Numbered from the stretch's first letter, positions 45,266 through 55,632 are shown. The stretch: 64,000 bases of DNA from Bacteroidota bacterium (GCA_016699695.1 CP065006.1:3038001-3102000); one strand, 5' to 3'. Translations and numbers: made by a program. The notes: generated from the sequence alone by a model not told the origin.

Positions 45266-48200
45266 ATGACAAAGGCAATTTGGCGTTTCGTAGTTTTCAT
45301 TATTTTTCTGCTCTTTTTCCAATTAGCGACTAACAAGCTTCAGAGCCAGGAAGTGGCCTTCGATATGCAATTCAGGCATATTACAGAGGAGAATGGTTTG
45401 GCCAATAATATTGTGAGCGACATTGTTCAGGATTCATCTGGTTTTTTGTGGTTTGGTACGCTCGATGGTTTATGCCGGTACGATGGCTACACGATGAAAA
45501 TTTACAGGCAATCTGATGACCCGAACTCACTTTGCGATAACTACATTCTGGATGTATTTCTTGATAAGCAACACATCCTTTGGATAGGTACCAACAGTGG
45601 GGGCCTTTCCCGTTTCGACCCTTCAACAGAAAATTTTACAACCTATACCATGTCGGGAGACCACCCTCTTGCCAGCAACCGGGTTACACGCATTGTGCAA
45701 GATCGTTCAGGTTTTTTGTGGCTTTCCACTTTTTTTGGGGGTCTTACCCGTCTTGATCCCCTTACCGGCCAAACTTTGATTTTTGAAGCCAGTGCTACCG
45801 AGGGCAACAGCATTAGCAGTAATCTAACTACCGAAGTACTTGTGGATAACGATGGTAGCATTTGGGTAGGTACTCAAGACCAGGGACTGAACCATTTCGA
45901 CCCCCAAACCTCCATTTTTACTTGTTATAAGCAAATTCCTGGCGACCCTTTAAGCCTTAAAAGCAATGAAATATATTCGCTATATCTGAACAAACAGGGG
46001 CAAATAATGGTAGGCACACACTCGGGTCTATCGGTATTTGACCGTTCATCCGGGTCCTTTCAAAACCAATTCGAATACGGTATTAATGATATAAAAGAGT
46101 TTGATGGTTATTACATTTACGCCACGCTATTTGGACTTGTAAAGCAGAAAAAGCTTCAATCTGAATCTAAAGTCTATATTCACAGCGAAAATATTCCTGC
46201 TAGTCTAAGCCATAACGATATAATAAGCATTTTTTCCGATAAATCAGGAATCCTTTATTTGGGTACTGGTGGTGGAGGAGTAAACGTATTTTATCAATCG
46301 ACCAAGAAAATCCTTACATATAGCCACAATTCTAATCTTCCAAATTCATTAAGCTCCAATATTGTGAGAGGATTTACAGAAGATGCAGAAGGAAATATCT
46401 GGGTTGTGACCATGAGTGGAGGTATTAATATTTTCGAACCCAAACCGGGCTATTTCCATTCTCTTGCCATGGGCAATTACAAAGGTATTCACCTGAATGT
46501 GTTCTCGACATTGTGCGCCTATGCTGACTTGCGCAAGAATATCTGGGTTGGCACCTGGGGAGAAGGGGTTTATATGCTTCCTCAGGGTAAAAAGGAATTT
46601 GTAAACCTGCGCAGAGAAAAGAATCAGGAAAACACGCTTTTGTCGGATATCGTACATGCTTTTTACGACGATGGTTTTGGCAATATTTGGATTGGAACCG
46701 AAGACGGATTGAGTATCTACAACCCTTCCAGCCAATCGTACCGTAACTTTACCCAGTTTTCAGCAGACAATCAGTCCATTACCCAATACAGTGTGCAGAG
46801 CAATTGCATTTTAAGTGATGCCTTTGGAAATTTTTGGGTGGGTACCTACGGCGGGCTCAATCATTTTATTCGCGAAAGAAAAACCGATAATCCTTTTACC
46901 GACAACTTCAGGGTAGTGAAATATGCCAAGGAAGGTGAAGAAGGAGTTCGATTGAATGACGAAAGGATAATCAGCATTCATCATAATCCGGAAATTGACA
47001 AGCAAAGCATATTTGTGGGTACCTATGGTGGCGGCTTGCAGGTAATAAAACTAAATGCAACAGGCGATTCGGTGGAGAGTATCAGGCAATATACCGACAA
47101 GGATGGTTTGCCCAACAATGTTATTTTTACCCTGTTGTCGGACGAAAGTGGTAATCTTTGGATGAGCACCAACAAAGGCCTTGCCCGGTTTAATCCCAAT
47201 ACCCTCGAAGTGAACACCTACGATCGTCATGATGGTTTACAGGGCGATCAGTTTTATTGGGGTGCAGGATATAAAAATTCCTTAGATGAGTTTTATTTTG
47301 GCGGAATTAACGGGTTTAGCCGATTCCAGCCTCAGCATATCCTCCTCGATCAATATCTTCCAGCGGTGGTAATCACAGAAATGCGCATTGCGAATAAACC
47401 AGTTCTGATTGGCGAGGAAATTAACGGAAAAATTATCCTTACAAAAGACATCAATAAAATGGACAAAGTGGTACTCAGCTACCACGAAAATATTTTCTCC
47501 TTCGAATTTGCAGCCTTACATTACGCTTTTCCTCAAGACAACGCATATGAATATATGCTCGAAGGTTTTGAAAAGGAGTTTAATCGAATTGAATCTGCTC
47601 ACCGTTTGGCTACTTACACCAATTTAAATCCGGGTGAATATGTGTTTCGTGTACGGGCCTCCAACCACGATGGTGTTTGGAACCCAACAGAGAAAACTTT
47701 ACGGATAGTAATTACCCCTCCTTTCTGGAAAACTTTGTGGTTTAGGTTGATGGTATTACTTACAATAGCAGGTTTAATTATTCTGATTTACCTGCGCCGG
47801 GTGGCACAGATCCAAGCACAGAGTGTTCAGCTTGGCCTGCTTGTAGAAAAGAAAACTCAGGAACTTGCCGATAAAAACAGTGAGCTGGAGGTTCAGGCAA
47901 AGGTGCTCGAAAATGCCAATACTGAACTTACGAGAAGCAATGCCACCAAGGATAAGTTTTTTTCTATTATTGCGCATGATTTGAAAAATCCTATCAATGT
48001 TTTGCTTGGCTTTGCCGATTTGTTGCAAGCAAATTACGATCAATACGATGACGTAAAAAGAAAAAGATTTATTTCGCTGATTGTCGATTCAACGGAAAAA
48101 CTCAACAACCTTACCGACAACCTGCTTACCTGGTCCAGGAGTCAGGCCGGCCACATTCGTTACCATTTTCAGCCTATCAATATCACAGCACTTATTGAGG

Positions 48201-48634
48201 AGAATATTCACCTCTTTCAGGAAGTGGTAAAAAAGAAAAAGATTCATATTGATTTTCTTCAGAAAAACAATGCTTTCCATGCCCTTGTCGATACACAATC
48301 GATGGCTACTGTGCTACGAAACTTGTTGGCCAATGCCATCAAATTTACTCCTGCCGATGGCAGGGTAGAAATAGATATTATTCCCAATACCGGGCAAAAA
48401 GAGCTTCTCATCAAAGTGAGTGATACAGGAGTAGGTATAAGCGATGATCAGCGCGAGAAACTATTTTCTGTTGGTCATTCCTCCACCACACAAGGTACAC
48501 AAGGGGAGAAAGGTACCGGATTGGGCCTGATACTCTGTCAGGAATTTGTGGAGGCAAACAAAGGTAAAATCTGGATTGATAGCCTACCGGAGAAAGGCAC
48601 AACAGTTTCGTTTACATGCCCCTTGGCTGAATAA
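45266..48634 (+). CDS. Two-component regulator propeller sensor histidine kinase
   Basis: This 1122-residue membrane sensor has a signal peptide, then two periplasmic seven-bladed propellers built of reg_prop repeats (LWFGTLDGLCRYD, LWIGTNSGGLSRFD, IWVGTQDQGLNHFD, LWMSTNKGLARFN). A Y_Y_Y domain follows (about 740-812), then one membrane helix (about 820-842), a coiled coil, HisKA (IIAHDLKNPINVL, His near 904) and an HATPase (NLLANAIKFTPADG, DTGVGI, GTGLGLILCQEF). It ends there: the REC and AraC domains of classic Bacteroides hybrid sensors are absent, so a separate response regulator is needed. Confidence 0.93.
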   Translation: MTKAIWRFVVFIIFLLFFQLATNKLQSQEVAFDMQFRHITEENGLANNIVSDIVQDSSGFLWFGTLDGLCRYDGYTMKIYRQSDDPNSLCDNYILDVFLDKQHILWIGTNSGGLSRFDPSTENFTTYTMSGDHPLASNRVTRIVQDRSGFLWLSTFFGGLTRLDPLTGQTLIFEASATEGNSISSNLTTEVLVDNDGSIWVGTQDQGLNHFDPQTSIFTCYKQIPGDPLSLKSNEIYSLYLNKQGQIMVGTHSGLSVFDRSSGSFQNQFEYGINDIKEFDGYYIYATLFGLVKQKKLQSESKVYIHSENIPASLSHNDIISIFSDKSGILYLGTGGGGVNVFYQSTKKILTYSHNSNLPNSLSSNIVRGFTEDAEGNIWVVTMSGGINIFEPKPGYFHSLAMGNYKGIHLNVFSTLCAYADLRKNIWVGTWGEGVYMLPQGKKEFVNLRREKNQENTLLSDIVHAFYDDGFGNIWIGTEDGLSIYNPSSQSYRNFTQFSADNQSITQYSVQSNCILSDAFGNFWVGTYGGLNHFIRERKTDNPFTDNFRVVKYAKEGEEGVRLNDERIISIHHNPEIDKQSIFVGTYGGGLQVIKLNATGDSVESIRQYTDKDGLPNNVIFTLLSDESGNLWMSTNKGLARFNPNTLEVNTYDRHDGLQGDQFYWGAGYKNSLDEFYFGGINGFSRFQPQHILLDQYLPAVVITEMRIANKPVLIGEEINGKIILTKDINKMDKVVLSYHENIFSFEFAALHYAFPQDNAYEYMLEGFEKEFNRIESAHRLATYTNLNPGEYVFRVRASNHDGVWNPTEKTLRIVITPPFWKTLWFRLMVLLTIAGLIILIYLRRVAQIQAQSVQLGLLVEKKTQELADKNSELEVQAKVLENANTELTRSNATKDKFFSIIAHDLKNPINVLLGFADLLQANYDQYDDVKRKRFISLIVDSTEKLNNLTDNLLTWSRSQAGHIRYHFQPINITALIEENIHLFQEVVKKKKIHIDFLQKNNAFHALVDTQSMATVLRNLLANAIKFTPADGRVEIDIIPNTGQKELLIKVSDTGVGISDDQREKLFSVGHSSTTQGTQGEKGTGLGLILCQEFVEANKGKIWIDSLPEKGTTVSFTCPLAE

Positions 48635-48649
48635 CTTTGAATCAGCCTC

Positions 48650-49942
48650 TCAGACAAGTTTAGCCAGCACGGTTTTGTCCTTGTCGTTCAGCACTTCACT
48701 TATTACTACTTTCTGAAAGCTGTTTTTTGCAAGTGTATGGCCTTTTACCCATACTGGCACAAAGTTTTCTCCATAGCCCGATGCCTTAAGGCCTCCTTCC
48801 GGTTTTTCAACCAGTAGCATTTGTTCTTTGCCTATAAGGCTTTGCCTGTAATGGTATTTACTCTCATCGGAAAGCTGACGGATGAGTTCGCTACGTTCTG
48901 TTTTAACTTTTTCATTTACCTGGCCTGGCATTTTCTCAGCAAGCGTTCCTCGACGCACCGAATACTTAAAGGTGTGGATATGCCCAAACCCAATTTCTCG
49001 CACAGTTTTGTATGATTCCGCAAAAAGTTCTTCTGTTTCGCCCGGAAAGCCAACGATGATATCGGTGGTAAAGTTAAAGTTCGGGTATTTGTTTCGAAAG
49101 GTATCAATCAGACTCCGGTATTGGTCGATTGAATAAAAACGGCGCATGAGGTCGAGTACTTTCTCAGAACCACTCTGCAGGCACAAATGCAGATGCTGAC
49201 ATAGCTTAGGGTTTTGGAATAAGTCGATAAATTTCTCTGTAAATCCTTCGGGTTCCATCGACGAGATGCGCACCCTGAAATCGCCGGGTAAAACCAGAAT
49301 CTTTTCTATCAAATCTTCAAAACTCAACCCTTCGCTGCGGTAGCGGCTAATGTTTACACCCGTAAGCACAACCTCTTTACGACCCAAATCTACCACCTGG
49401 CGTATGTTGTCCAACACATCCTGTACAGGACGGCTATTGGCCCTGCCTCTCACTTTGGGTACAATGCAATAGGTGCAATAATTGTTGCAGCCATCCTGAA
49501 TTTTTATCATGCTGCGGGTATGCATTCCGTCCTCTACTACTGTAAAGTTGAATAAATCCTGCTTTAGGTCGTTGGGGTGAAGGATCTCACCTTTCAGGTG
49601 GGCATCGACCAGGGGAAAGACTGAACTCTTTTCCTTATTACCGACCACATAAGTCAGGTCACTGCGGTTCTCGAGGTATTCCTGTTGGCTGGTTACCATG
49701 CATCCGGTAACAATAGTGATGCCGCCATTGCCGGCGTGACGCACAGCCTGGTTAATGGTGTTTTTCGATTTCTGGTCGCTCTGATTGGTAACTGTGCAGG
49801 TGTTTACAATGTACACATCGGCAGGTGCATGAAAGGGAACAATCTCATAACCGGCTTTGCTGAAATCGGTGATAATCGAATCGGTTTCGAACTGGTTGAG
49901 CCTGCATCCGAGTGTTTTAAAGGCTACGCGCTTTTTGTTCAT
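48650..49942 (-). CDS. mtaB: tRNA t6A37 methylthiotransferase
   Basis: This 430-residue radical-SAM methylthiotransferase converts t6A37 to ms2t6A in tRNAs reading ANN codons. The N-terminal UPF0004 domain supplies cluster cysteines in LGCRLNQFETD, VNTCTVTNQSD and VTGCMVT, the radical-SAM motif is CNNYCTYCIVP (about 151-161), and a TRAM domain ends the protein. It overlaps miaB by 4 bases (ATGA), so the two tRNA position-37 genes are translationally coupled. It ends 16 bases from the convergent sensor kinase. Confidence 0.93.
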   Translation of the reverse strand: MNKKRVAFKTLGCRLNQFETDSIITDFSKAGYEIVPFHAPADVYIVNTCTVTNQSDQKSKNTINQAVRHAGNGGITIVTGCMVTSQQEYLENRSDLTYVVGNKEKSSVFPLVDAHLKGEILHPNDLKQDLFNFTVVEDGMHTRSMIKIQDGCNNYCTYCIVPKVRGRANSRPVQDVLDNIRQVVDLGRKEVVLTGVNISRYRSEGLSFEDLIEKILVLPGDFRVRISSMEPEGFTEKFIDLFQNPKLCQHLHLCLQSGSEKVLDLMRRFYSIDQYRSLIDTFRNKYPNFNFTTDIIVGFPGETEELFAESYKTVREIGFGHIHTFKYSVRRGTLAEKMPGQVNEKVKTERSELIRQLSDESKYHYRQSLIGKEQMLLVEKPEGGLKASGYGENFVPVWVKGHTLAKNSFQKVVISEVLNDKDKTVLAKLV

Positions 49943-51393
49943 GCTACACTATTTACTTCTTCAAACACATTTATCAATTCGCCTTCGGTGGCGAAATCGA
50001 CAACAGAGGTTATTTTAACCATAGCAAAACGGCCAATCAGACTTTCGTCGTCGCAGGCAAAGCGCACAATTATTTTTCCTTCGTTTACAGCCGACAAATA
50101 CCTTCCTTTGCGGTCTTTTTGCACCACCAGCACTTTTTGCAAACTGCCAATCAGGCTCTGGTTATAGGCAAGCGATTGCTTCGCCAAAAGGTCGGAGAGG
50201 TCGTGCAAACGATGCTTTTTTATGTCATAAGGAATATCATCGTCCCAGCGGGCACTGCGTGCTCCCGGCCGGGGAGAGTAGCGGGCAATATAGGCCATGT
50301 TGAACTGAAATTCTTTCATAGCCAATACGGTGTTCTGGTATTGCTCTTCGGTTTCGCCTGTAAATCCCACGATGATGTCGGTAAAAAGGGTTGCCTGTGG
50401 AATAATACGGCGGATCGATTGCACAATGCGTCGGTAATCATTCAGGTTGTGGTTCCGGTTCATGCGAATGAGTACATGGTCGTCGCCCGATTGCATGGGC
50501 AGGTGTATCTGTTTAGCCAGGCATTTATATCGTGCAATGGTTTCGAGCACATCGTCGGTCATATCCTGGGGATGGGGCGAGGTGAAATATACCCAGAAGT
50601 CGCGCCCACTTTCTTCGCCCATGAGTCCAATTTTTTCGAGCAGCTGGGCAAAACTCAGTTCTTCGCCCTTTTTGTCGTGTCCATAGGAGTTTACATTCTG
50701 TCCGAGAAGAGTAATGGATTTGTAACCATTTCTGACTAAACGCTCTGCTTCGGCAATAATTTCACCCGAAGGCCTCGATATTTCCCTGCCACGGGTGAAG
50801 GGCACTGCGCAATAGGTGCAAAATTTATCGCATCCATTCTGAATAGGAATAAAGGCTTCGAAGTTAGAATTGTAGGTGGGGTTGATATCCCAGAATTGTT
50901 CGATGCGGTGGTCGGCTTTGTTCATCAGCACCGGCTTGCCGGCAATGGTTGTTTTATGGTCGAACCTGATTTGTGTGAAATCAATAGAGCTTTGATTTGC
51001 AAGTTCCTCTTGCATTTCAACCTTCTCTTCATGCTGGATCCGCACAGGAAGGGCAACGCCATATTGGCTTACCATTGCAGGAAGCTGGGATAGTTCACTC
51101 ATCTGAAAAACCAGGTCGAACAGCTTTAAAAATTTATCCCTGTCGGCAGGCAATACGCAACCGGAAACAAAGGTAACCAGCTGGCGCTTATTTTTCCATT
51201 TATTCCATTTATCGATTTTGGTATACACCTTATCGATGGCTTTCTGGCGCACCGAACAGGCAACCAGACCAAGAAAATCAGCGTCCTCTTCTTCATCGCA
51301 CCAGGTAAAACCCATGCTTTCAATTACATGCTTAAGCCGTTCGCTGTCCGACTTATTCATCTGACAACCTAAGGTTACAACGTGGTATTTCAT
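49939..51393 (-). CDS. miaB: MiaB-like tRNA 2-methylthio-i6A37 synthase
   Basis: This protein has 484 residues from the preferred ATG at 51393 (MKYHVVTLGCQMNKSDSERL); an ATG 30 bases upstream is possible. It adds a methylthio group to i6A37. Cluster cysteines lie in LGCQMN, VACSVRQKA and VSGCVLPADR; radical-SAM cysteines in CDKFCTYCAVPFTRG; a TRAM domain closes it. The second block has VAC instead of the usual NTC, and about 50 residues around the third cysteine are unlike canonical MiaB, so a divergent MiaB branch is likely. It leads the mtaB operon. Confidence 0.85.
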   Translation of the reverse strand: MKYHVVTLGCQMNKSDSERLKHVIESMGFTWCDEEEDADFLGLVACSVRQKAIDKVYTKIDKWNKWKNKRQLVTFVSGCVLPADRDKFLKLFDLVFQMSELSQLPAMVSQYGVALPVRIQHEEKVEMQEELANQSSIDFTQIRFDHKTTIAGKPVLMNKADHRIEQFWDINPTYNSNFEAFIPIQNGCDKFCTYCAVPFTRGREISRPSGEIIAEAERLVRNGYKSITLLGQNVNSYGHDKKGEELSFAQLLEKIGLMGEESGRDFWVYFTSPHPQDMTDDVLETIARYKCLAKQIHLPMQSGDDHVLIRMNRNHNLNDYRRIVQSIRRIIPQATLFTDIIVGFTGETEEQYQNTVLAMKEFQFNMAYIARYSPRPGARSARWDDDIPYDIKKHRLHDLSDLLAKQSLAYNQSLIGSLQKVLVVQKDRKGRYLSAVNEGKIIVRFACDDESLIGRFAMVKITSVVDFATEGELINVFEEVNSVA

Positions 51394-51486
51394 TTTTATC
51401 AAACTTGTGAGCACAAAGTACAAGCCTCGAAATAAACTTCTGTCAGGTTTTCTCCTTATCGAAGTAATCTTCTGTTTTACCTTATG

Positions 51487-52191
51487 CTAGAAATATACTT
51501 CTGTACGAATATTGTCGGGCGAGATTCCTTTGGTAGTAAGGATATCATACACTTCGTGAATCATTTCGTAATTGCCGCAAAGATATACCAAAGTATCGGA
51601 ATCGATGGCATGCGCACGGAGGTAATCGGTTACACGGCCATGAAAGGTACCGGACCGGTCGCGTGAAGTGCAGCCGATATAGCTTCCCTCTGGATATTCA
51701 TGGGCAGCATACTGCTCATTGCCGAATTTAACCCCATGCAGCAGGGTGTATTTCAGATTTTTATGGCTGTTTACAATGCTGTGGAAGGGTGCAATGCCTG
51801 TTCCGGAAGCAATAAAAAGGTATTTGTGCGTGGCAGTTTTCTTTGCATCAAGGGTAAAGAATCCAAAAGGACCCTCCACCTTAATGGGCTGTCCGGCACT
51901 GAGCTTTTTAAGCTTTTTCGATACATGTCCCTCTTCAACCTCTTTAATCAACACCTCCAGATAATCTACATTGTTGGCACTGTACACCGAGTATTCCCTG
52001 AGCTGTTTGTCATCCGGCATACCCAGTGTAATATGCTGTCCCGGGCTAAACTCCATTCCATGCCTGTCGAAGCGAAGAATGTAGGTCGATTCGGTAAGGT
52101 TTTTTACCGAATGAATGCGGAAAACCGTATCTTCCGTTGAGGCATTCTTAGGGCTTAGTAACTGATCGGGGGTGTATTCTTGTTGATTCAT
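51487..52191 (-). CDS. Ferredoxin/flavodoxin--NADP reductase-like protein
   Basis: This protein of about 234 residues is counted from the ATG at 52191 (MNQQEYTPDQLL); the upstream extension to 52272 is hydrophobic without a signal pattern and is left out. FAD-binding motif LREYSVYSA and pyridine-nucleotide motif ASGTGIAPFHSI, then LVYLCGNYEMIHEV, are typical of FNR-type reductases. It ends with an aromatic residue (EVYF), as these enzymes often do. It would pass electrons between NAD(P)H and ferredoxin or flavodoxin. It is divergent from the SanA/YdcF-like gene. Confidence 0.9.
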   Translation of the reverse strand: MNQQEYTPDQLLSPKNASTEDTVFRIHSVKNLTESTYILRFDRHGMEFSPGQHITLGMPDDKQLREYSVYSANNVDYLEVLIKEVEEGHVSKKLKKLSAGQPIKVEGPFGFFTLDAKKTATHKYLFIASGTGIAPFHSIVNSHKNLKYTLLHGVKFGNEQYAAHEYPEGSYIGCTSRDRSGTFHGRVTDYLRAHAIDSDTLVYLCGNYEMIHEVYDILTTKGISPDNIRTEVYF

Positions 52192-52332
52192 ACCTGCTAT
52201 TTGAATTAATTCTAAATAAACCTCTCTAACGGAAAAAATTGCAGATTGTTCAAAAATTATGCATTTTAACAAAACAATCCATTCGGTTGTAGTATACTAA
52301 ATCCTGATTGCATACAATATTGAAGAAAAGCC

Positions 52333-53058
52333 ATGGTAGCTAAAAGCAACATTTCGTTCAGAGAGCTTTATAAACTTGTAGCTTCTGTATTTCGGAAATT
52401 GCTGCTGGTTCTGGGCATTCTATTTTTTACCGCACTTGTTTTAAGCTTTACACACATTCCTTATTGGCAGTACTACACCTTAGGAACCCACAAGTGTGAA
52501 CTTTCTGCCGATCCGGATTATATTGTGCTGATGGGAGGTGGAGGAATGCCCGGTGCCGATGGACTGATCAGGGCTTATTATGCGGCAGGGGCTTGGGAAA
52601 GAGCACCCAAGGCAGAGATCATAATCGCCATTCCGGCAGATACATCCAATCCCTATGGCTCGCCTGAATTGCAATTGAGAAATGAATTGGTTATGCGCGG
52701 AGTGGATAATAGCCTCATTCTTTTCGAGACCAGTGGGTACAGCACCTATACCCAGGCTCTGGCCATAAAGGATATGTTTTCCTTGCAAGCACTCGACACC
52801 CTGGTGTTTCGGTTGGTAACCACTCCCGAACACATGTACAGGTCGGTACAGGTATTTCGCAAGGCCGGCTTCAGTTTTGTCGGAAGTACTCCTGCATTCG
52901 AAAAGGGAATCTCTGAAAAGAGCCTGCTTCGAAAGGAAGATCAAAACCGATCGGTACTTAACCTGCGTTACAACATGTGGAGTTACCTTCAATACGAAAT
53001 TACCGTGGTGCGCGAATACTGCGCTTTGGCCTACTACAAACTACGGGGTTGGATTTAA
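52333..53058 (+). CDS. SanA/ElyC/YdcF family protein (DUF218)
   Basis: This 241-residue protein has one N-terminal hydrophobic helix (about 18-42) and a periplasmic DUF218 domain. It starts with DYIVLMGGGGMPGADG and continues with a bundle of conserved turns such as TSGYSTYTQAL and TTPEHMYRSVQVFRKAGF. The family affects cell-envelope integrity and sometimes vancomycin tolerance; the reaction is unknown. It stands alone before mutS2. Confidence 0.85.
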   Translation: MVAKSNISFRELYKLVASVFRKLLLVLGILFFTALVLSFTHIPYWQYYTLGTHKCELSADPDYIVLMGGGGMPGADGLIRAYYAAGAWERAPKAEIIIAIPADTSNPYGSPELQLRNELVMRGVDNSLILFETSGYSTYTQALAIKDMFSLQALDTLVFRLVTTPEHMYRSVQVFRKAGFSFVGSTPAFEKGISEKSLLRKEDQNRSVLNLRYNMWSYLQYEITVVREYCALAYYKLRGWI

Positions 53059-53097
53059 TATCCCTATTGGCCATAAAGACTTAGATATTCACTTCGA

Positions 53098-53128
53098 TTT
53101 GTGCATTCTTTCATTTAAAGTAAATTTG
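53098..53128 (+). promoter_or_regulatory. Bacteroidota-type promoter of mutS2
   Basis: TTTG (53098-53101), 19 bases, then TAAATTTG (53121-53128): an exact match to the consensus TTTG-N19-TAnnTTTG. The GTG start of mutS2 is 23 bases beyond it. Confidence 0.65.
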
Positions 53129-53151
53129 TGCCTTAGTAAATATTATTTCAG

Positions 53152-55632
53152 GTGATATATCCTTCGGGTTTCGAGCAAAAAACAGGTTTCGACCGCATAC
53201 GGGCCATGATAATAGAGTCCTGTTTGTGCGATTTGGGTCGCGAGCGGGCAGAGGAAATGCGGTTCATGACAGATTTTAAAATCATTCAGTCTGAATTGCA
53301 AATAACCTCCGAACTAAAGGCAGTGCTGGAGATGGAAGAACATTTTCCGCAGGACGGCTACCTCGATGCCCGTAAAAGCATTCTTAAAGCGCGTGTCGAA
53401 GGAGCCTTTCCCGAGGTAGTCGATCTAGTGCTGATAAGAAAATCGCTGGCGGTTATTATTCAAATTTCCAGGTTTTTTGCCGACGCCGAACGTCGTTCGA
53501 AATATCCGCTACTTTATCAGCTTTCTTCTCAGGTCGAAACATTTCCGGCTATCATCAAAGAAATAAACAGACTTGTCGACGATACCGGCAAGATAAAAGA
53601 CAATGCTTCGCCTGAGTTACAGGATATTTGCAGCACGCTGCGCCAAAAGCAAACAGAAGTCAACAGGAAGCTCATTTCCATTCTCAAGCAAGCCAAGGCC
53701 GAGGGTCTTGTGGAGGAAGATGCCGACATCACCTTTCGGAACGAAAGGCCGGTGATTCCTATGTTGGCAGCTGGTAAGCGACGATTAGGTGGAATGATCC
53801 ACGATGAATCGGCCACCGGAAAAACTGCCTTTGTGGAGCCTGCTGCCATTGTAGAACTCAACAACCGTGTGCGCGAGTTGCTGCTGGCCGAATCGCGCGA
53901 AATAAAGCGTATACTCCTGGCCTTTGCCGATTTTCTGCGACCCGAAATAGAAAACCTACTGGCGAGCTATGACTTTTTAGCCACTATTGACTTTTTGCGT
54001 GCCAAGGCACGCTTTGCCAGACAAATTAAAGCCTGTCTGCCTGTTCTGAACCATGAACAGGCCTTCCGCTGGAAGCAGGCTGTACATCCCTTACTCTATC
54101 TTGCCCATTCAGCCGAAGAAAAATCCATTGTGCCACTGGATATTTACCTCACTGCCGAAAATCGCATTTTGGTTATCTCCGGGCCCAACGCCGGGGGTAA
54201 ATCGGTGTGTCTTAAAACGGTGGGGTTGCTGCAGTATATGCTGCAATGCGGATTGCTGGTACCTGTAAGTCCCAATTCTGAGGCTGGGGTTTTTGAATCC
54301 ATTTTTATCGACATTGGTGATGAACAATCGATTGATAACGATCTGAGCACCTACAGCGGCCACCTCGAGAACATGAAGTTTTTTGTGAAGCATGCCAACA
54401 AGAGTACCTTATTGCTTATCGATGAATTTGGAACCGGCACCGAGCCCAACCTGGGTGGGGCCATTGCCGAAGCGGTGTTGGAGAAGCTTCACCAGCAGCA
54501 GGTGTTTGGTGTCATCACCACCCATTATGCCAACCTGAAGCATTTTGCGTCGCAAACACCTGGCATTGCCAATGGTGCCATGCTTTTCGATTCGCAATCG
54601 ATTAAGCCGCTCTACCAACTATCAATTGGTAAGCCTGGTAGTTCTTTTGCAATCGACATTGCCCGAAAAATTGGACTTCCGGAAGATATTCTTCAAAGTG
54701 CATCTGCCAAAATAGGCGAAGAACATTTTAATTACGACAAACAGCTTCGCGAAATTGCGCGCGACAAGCGCTATTGGGAAGAAAAAAGACAACGTATCCG
54801 GAAGGTGGAAAAGACTCTCGATGAGTTATATGCGCGCTATGGCGGGGAGCTTGAAAATATTCAGAAAGAACGTCGCCGCATACTTTCCGAAGCGAAAGAA
54901 GAGGCAAAAATGCTTTTAAAAGAAGCCAATGCCTCCATCGAACGCACCATTCGCGACATAAAGGAGGCACAGGCCGAAAAGGAACATACACGCATTGTCC
55001 GTGAACGCTTTGAAAATGACCGCGCTCAGCTTGAGAAAAAAACCTCCGAAACAGCTGATCCTTATACCAAAAAGCAGGAAGAACTGCGAAAGGCCGGAAA
55101 AACTCTGGTCGAACGCAGCACCGAGCTTAAAGAGATAAGTTTGAAAAAGGTAAAACCTAAAAAAGAGCCTGTCTTGCAAGCAGGCGATAAGGTAAAACTG
55201 CAGGGCATGGATTCGGAGGGAGAAGTGATAAAAACAGAAGGTAAATACATTACAGTTGCATTCGGAAATATGATAAGCACAGTGCATGCCGATAAAATTG
55301 TACGTGGCAATGAGTCAGAAGAAAAGAGCGTAAAAAACGCAGTAAAAACCCGCCTTTCTCCCGAACTGCAGGCCCGACGATTTAGTTTTAAACCCGATAT
55401 CGATGTGCGAGGCCTGCGTGGCGAAGCTGCCTTGATGCAGATACAGCTATTTCTCGATGGAGCCATCATGTCAGGGGCCCACCAGCTAAGCATTCTGCAT
55501 GGAAAAGGCAATGGTATTTTGCGACAACTTATTCGCGAGTATCTTCTGGCCTCGGGCTATGTAAAGTCGTGCACCGATGCCCATGCCGACAGAGGTGGCG
55601 CTGGAATTACAGAAGTGGTTTTAGAATATTAA
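53152..55632 (+). CDS. mutS2: MutS2 endonuclease/ribosome-rescue ATPase
   Basis: This 826-residue MutS paralogue lacks the mismatch-recognition domain. It has the MutS core, then Walker A GPNAGGKSVCLKT (near 343), Walker B LLIDEFGTGTEP and HYANLK, a long charged coiled coil (about 520-690) and a C-terminal Smr nuclease domain (about 745-826; DVRGLRGEAAL, LHGKGNGILR). MutS2 suppresses recombination and, in some bacteria, splits collided ribosomes. The start is GTG; the encoded beginning, MIYPSGFEQKTGFDRI, fits the family. A good promoter lies just upstream. Confidence 0.95.
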   Translation: MIYPSGFEQKTGFDRIRAMIIESCLCDLGRERAEEMRFMTDFKIIQSELQITSELKAVLEMEEHFPQDGYLDARKSILKARVEGAFPEVVDLVLIRKSLAVIIQISRFFADAERRSKYPLLYQLSSQVETFPAIIKEINRLVDDTGKIKDNASPELQDICSTLRQKQTEVNRKLISILKQAKAEGLVEEDADITFRNERPVIPMLAAGKRRLGGMIHDESATGKTAFVEPAAIVELNNRVRELLLAESREIKRILLAFADFLRPEIENLLASYDFLATIDFLRAKARFARQIKACLPVLNHEQAFRWKQAVHPLLYLAHSAEEKSIVPLDIYLTAENRILVISGPNAGGKSVCLKTVGLLQYMLQCGLLVPVSPNSEAGVFESIFIDIGDEQSIDNDLSTYSGHLENMKFFVKHANKSTLLLIDEFGTGTEPNLGGAIAEAVLEKLHQQQVFGVITTHYANLKHFASQTPGIANGAMLFDSQSIKPLYQLSIGKPGSSFAIDIARKIGLPEDILQSASAKIGEEHFNYDKQLREIARDKRYWEEKRQRIRKVEKTLDELYARYGGELENIQKERRRILSEAKEEAKMLLKEANASIERTIRDIKEAQAEKEHTRIVRERFENDRAQLEKKTSETADPYTKKQEELRKAGKTLVERSTELKEISLKKVKPKKEPVLQAGDKVKLQGMDSEGEVIKTEGKYITVAFGNMISTVHADKIVRGNESEEKSVKNAVKTRLSPELQARRFSFKPDIDVRGLRGEAALMQIQLFLDGAIMSGAHQLSILHGKGNGILRQLIREYLLASGYVKSCTDAHADRGGAGITEVVLEY

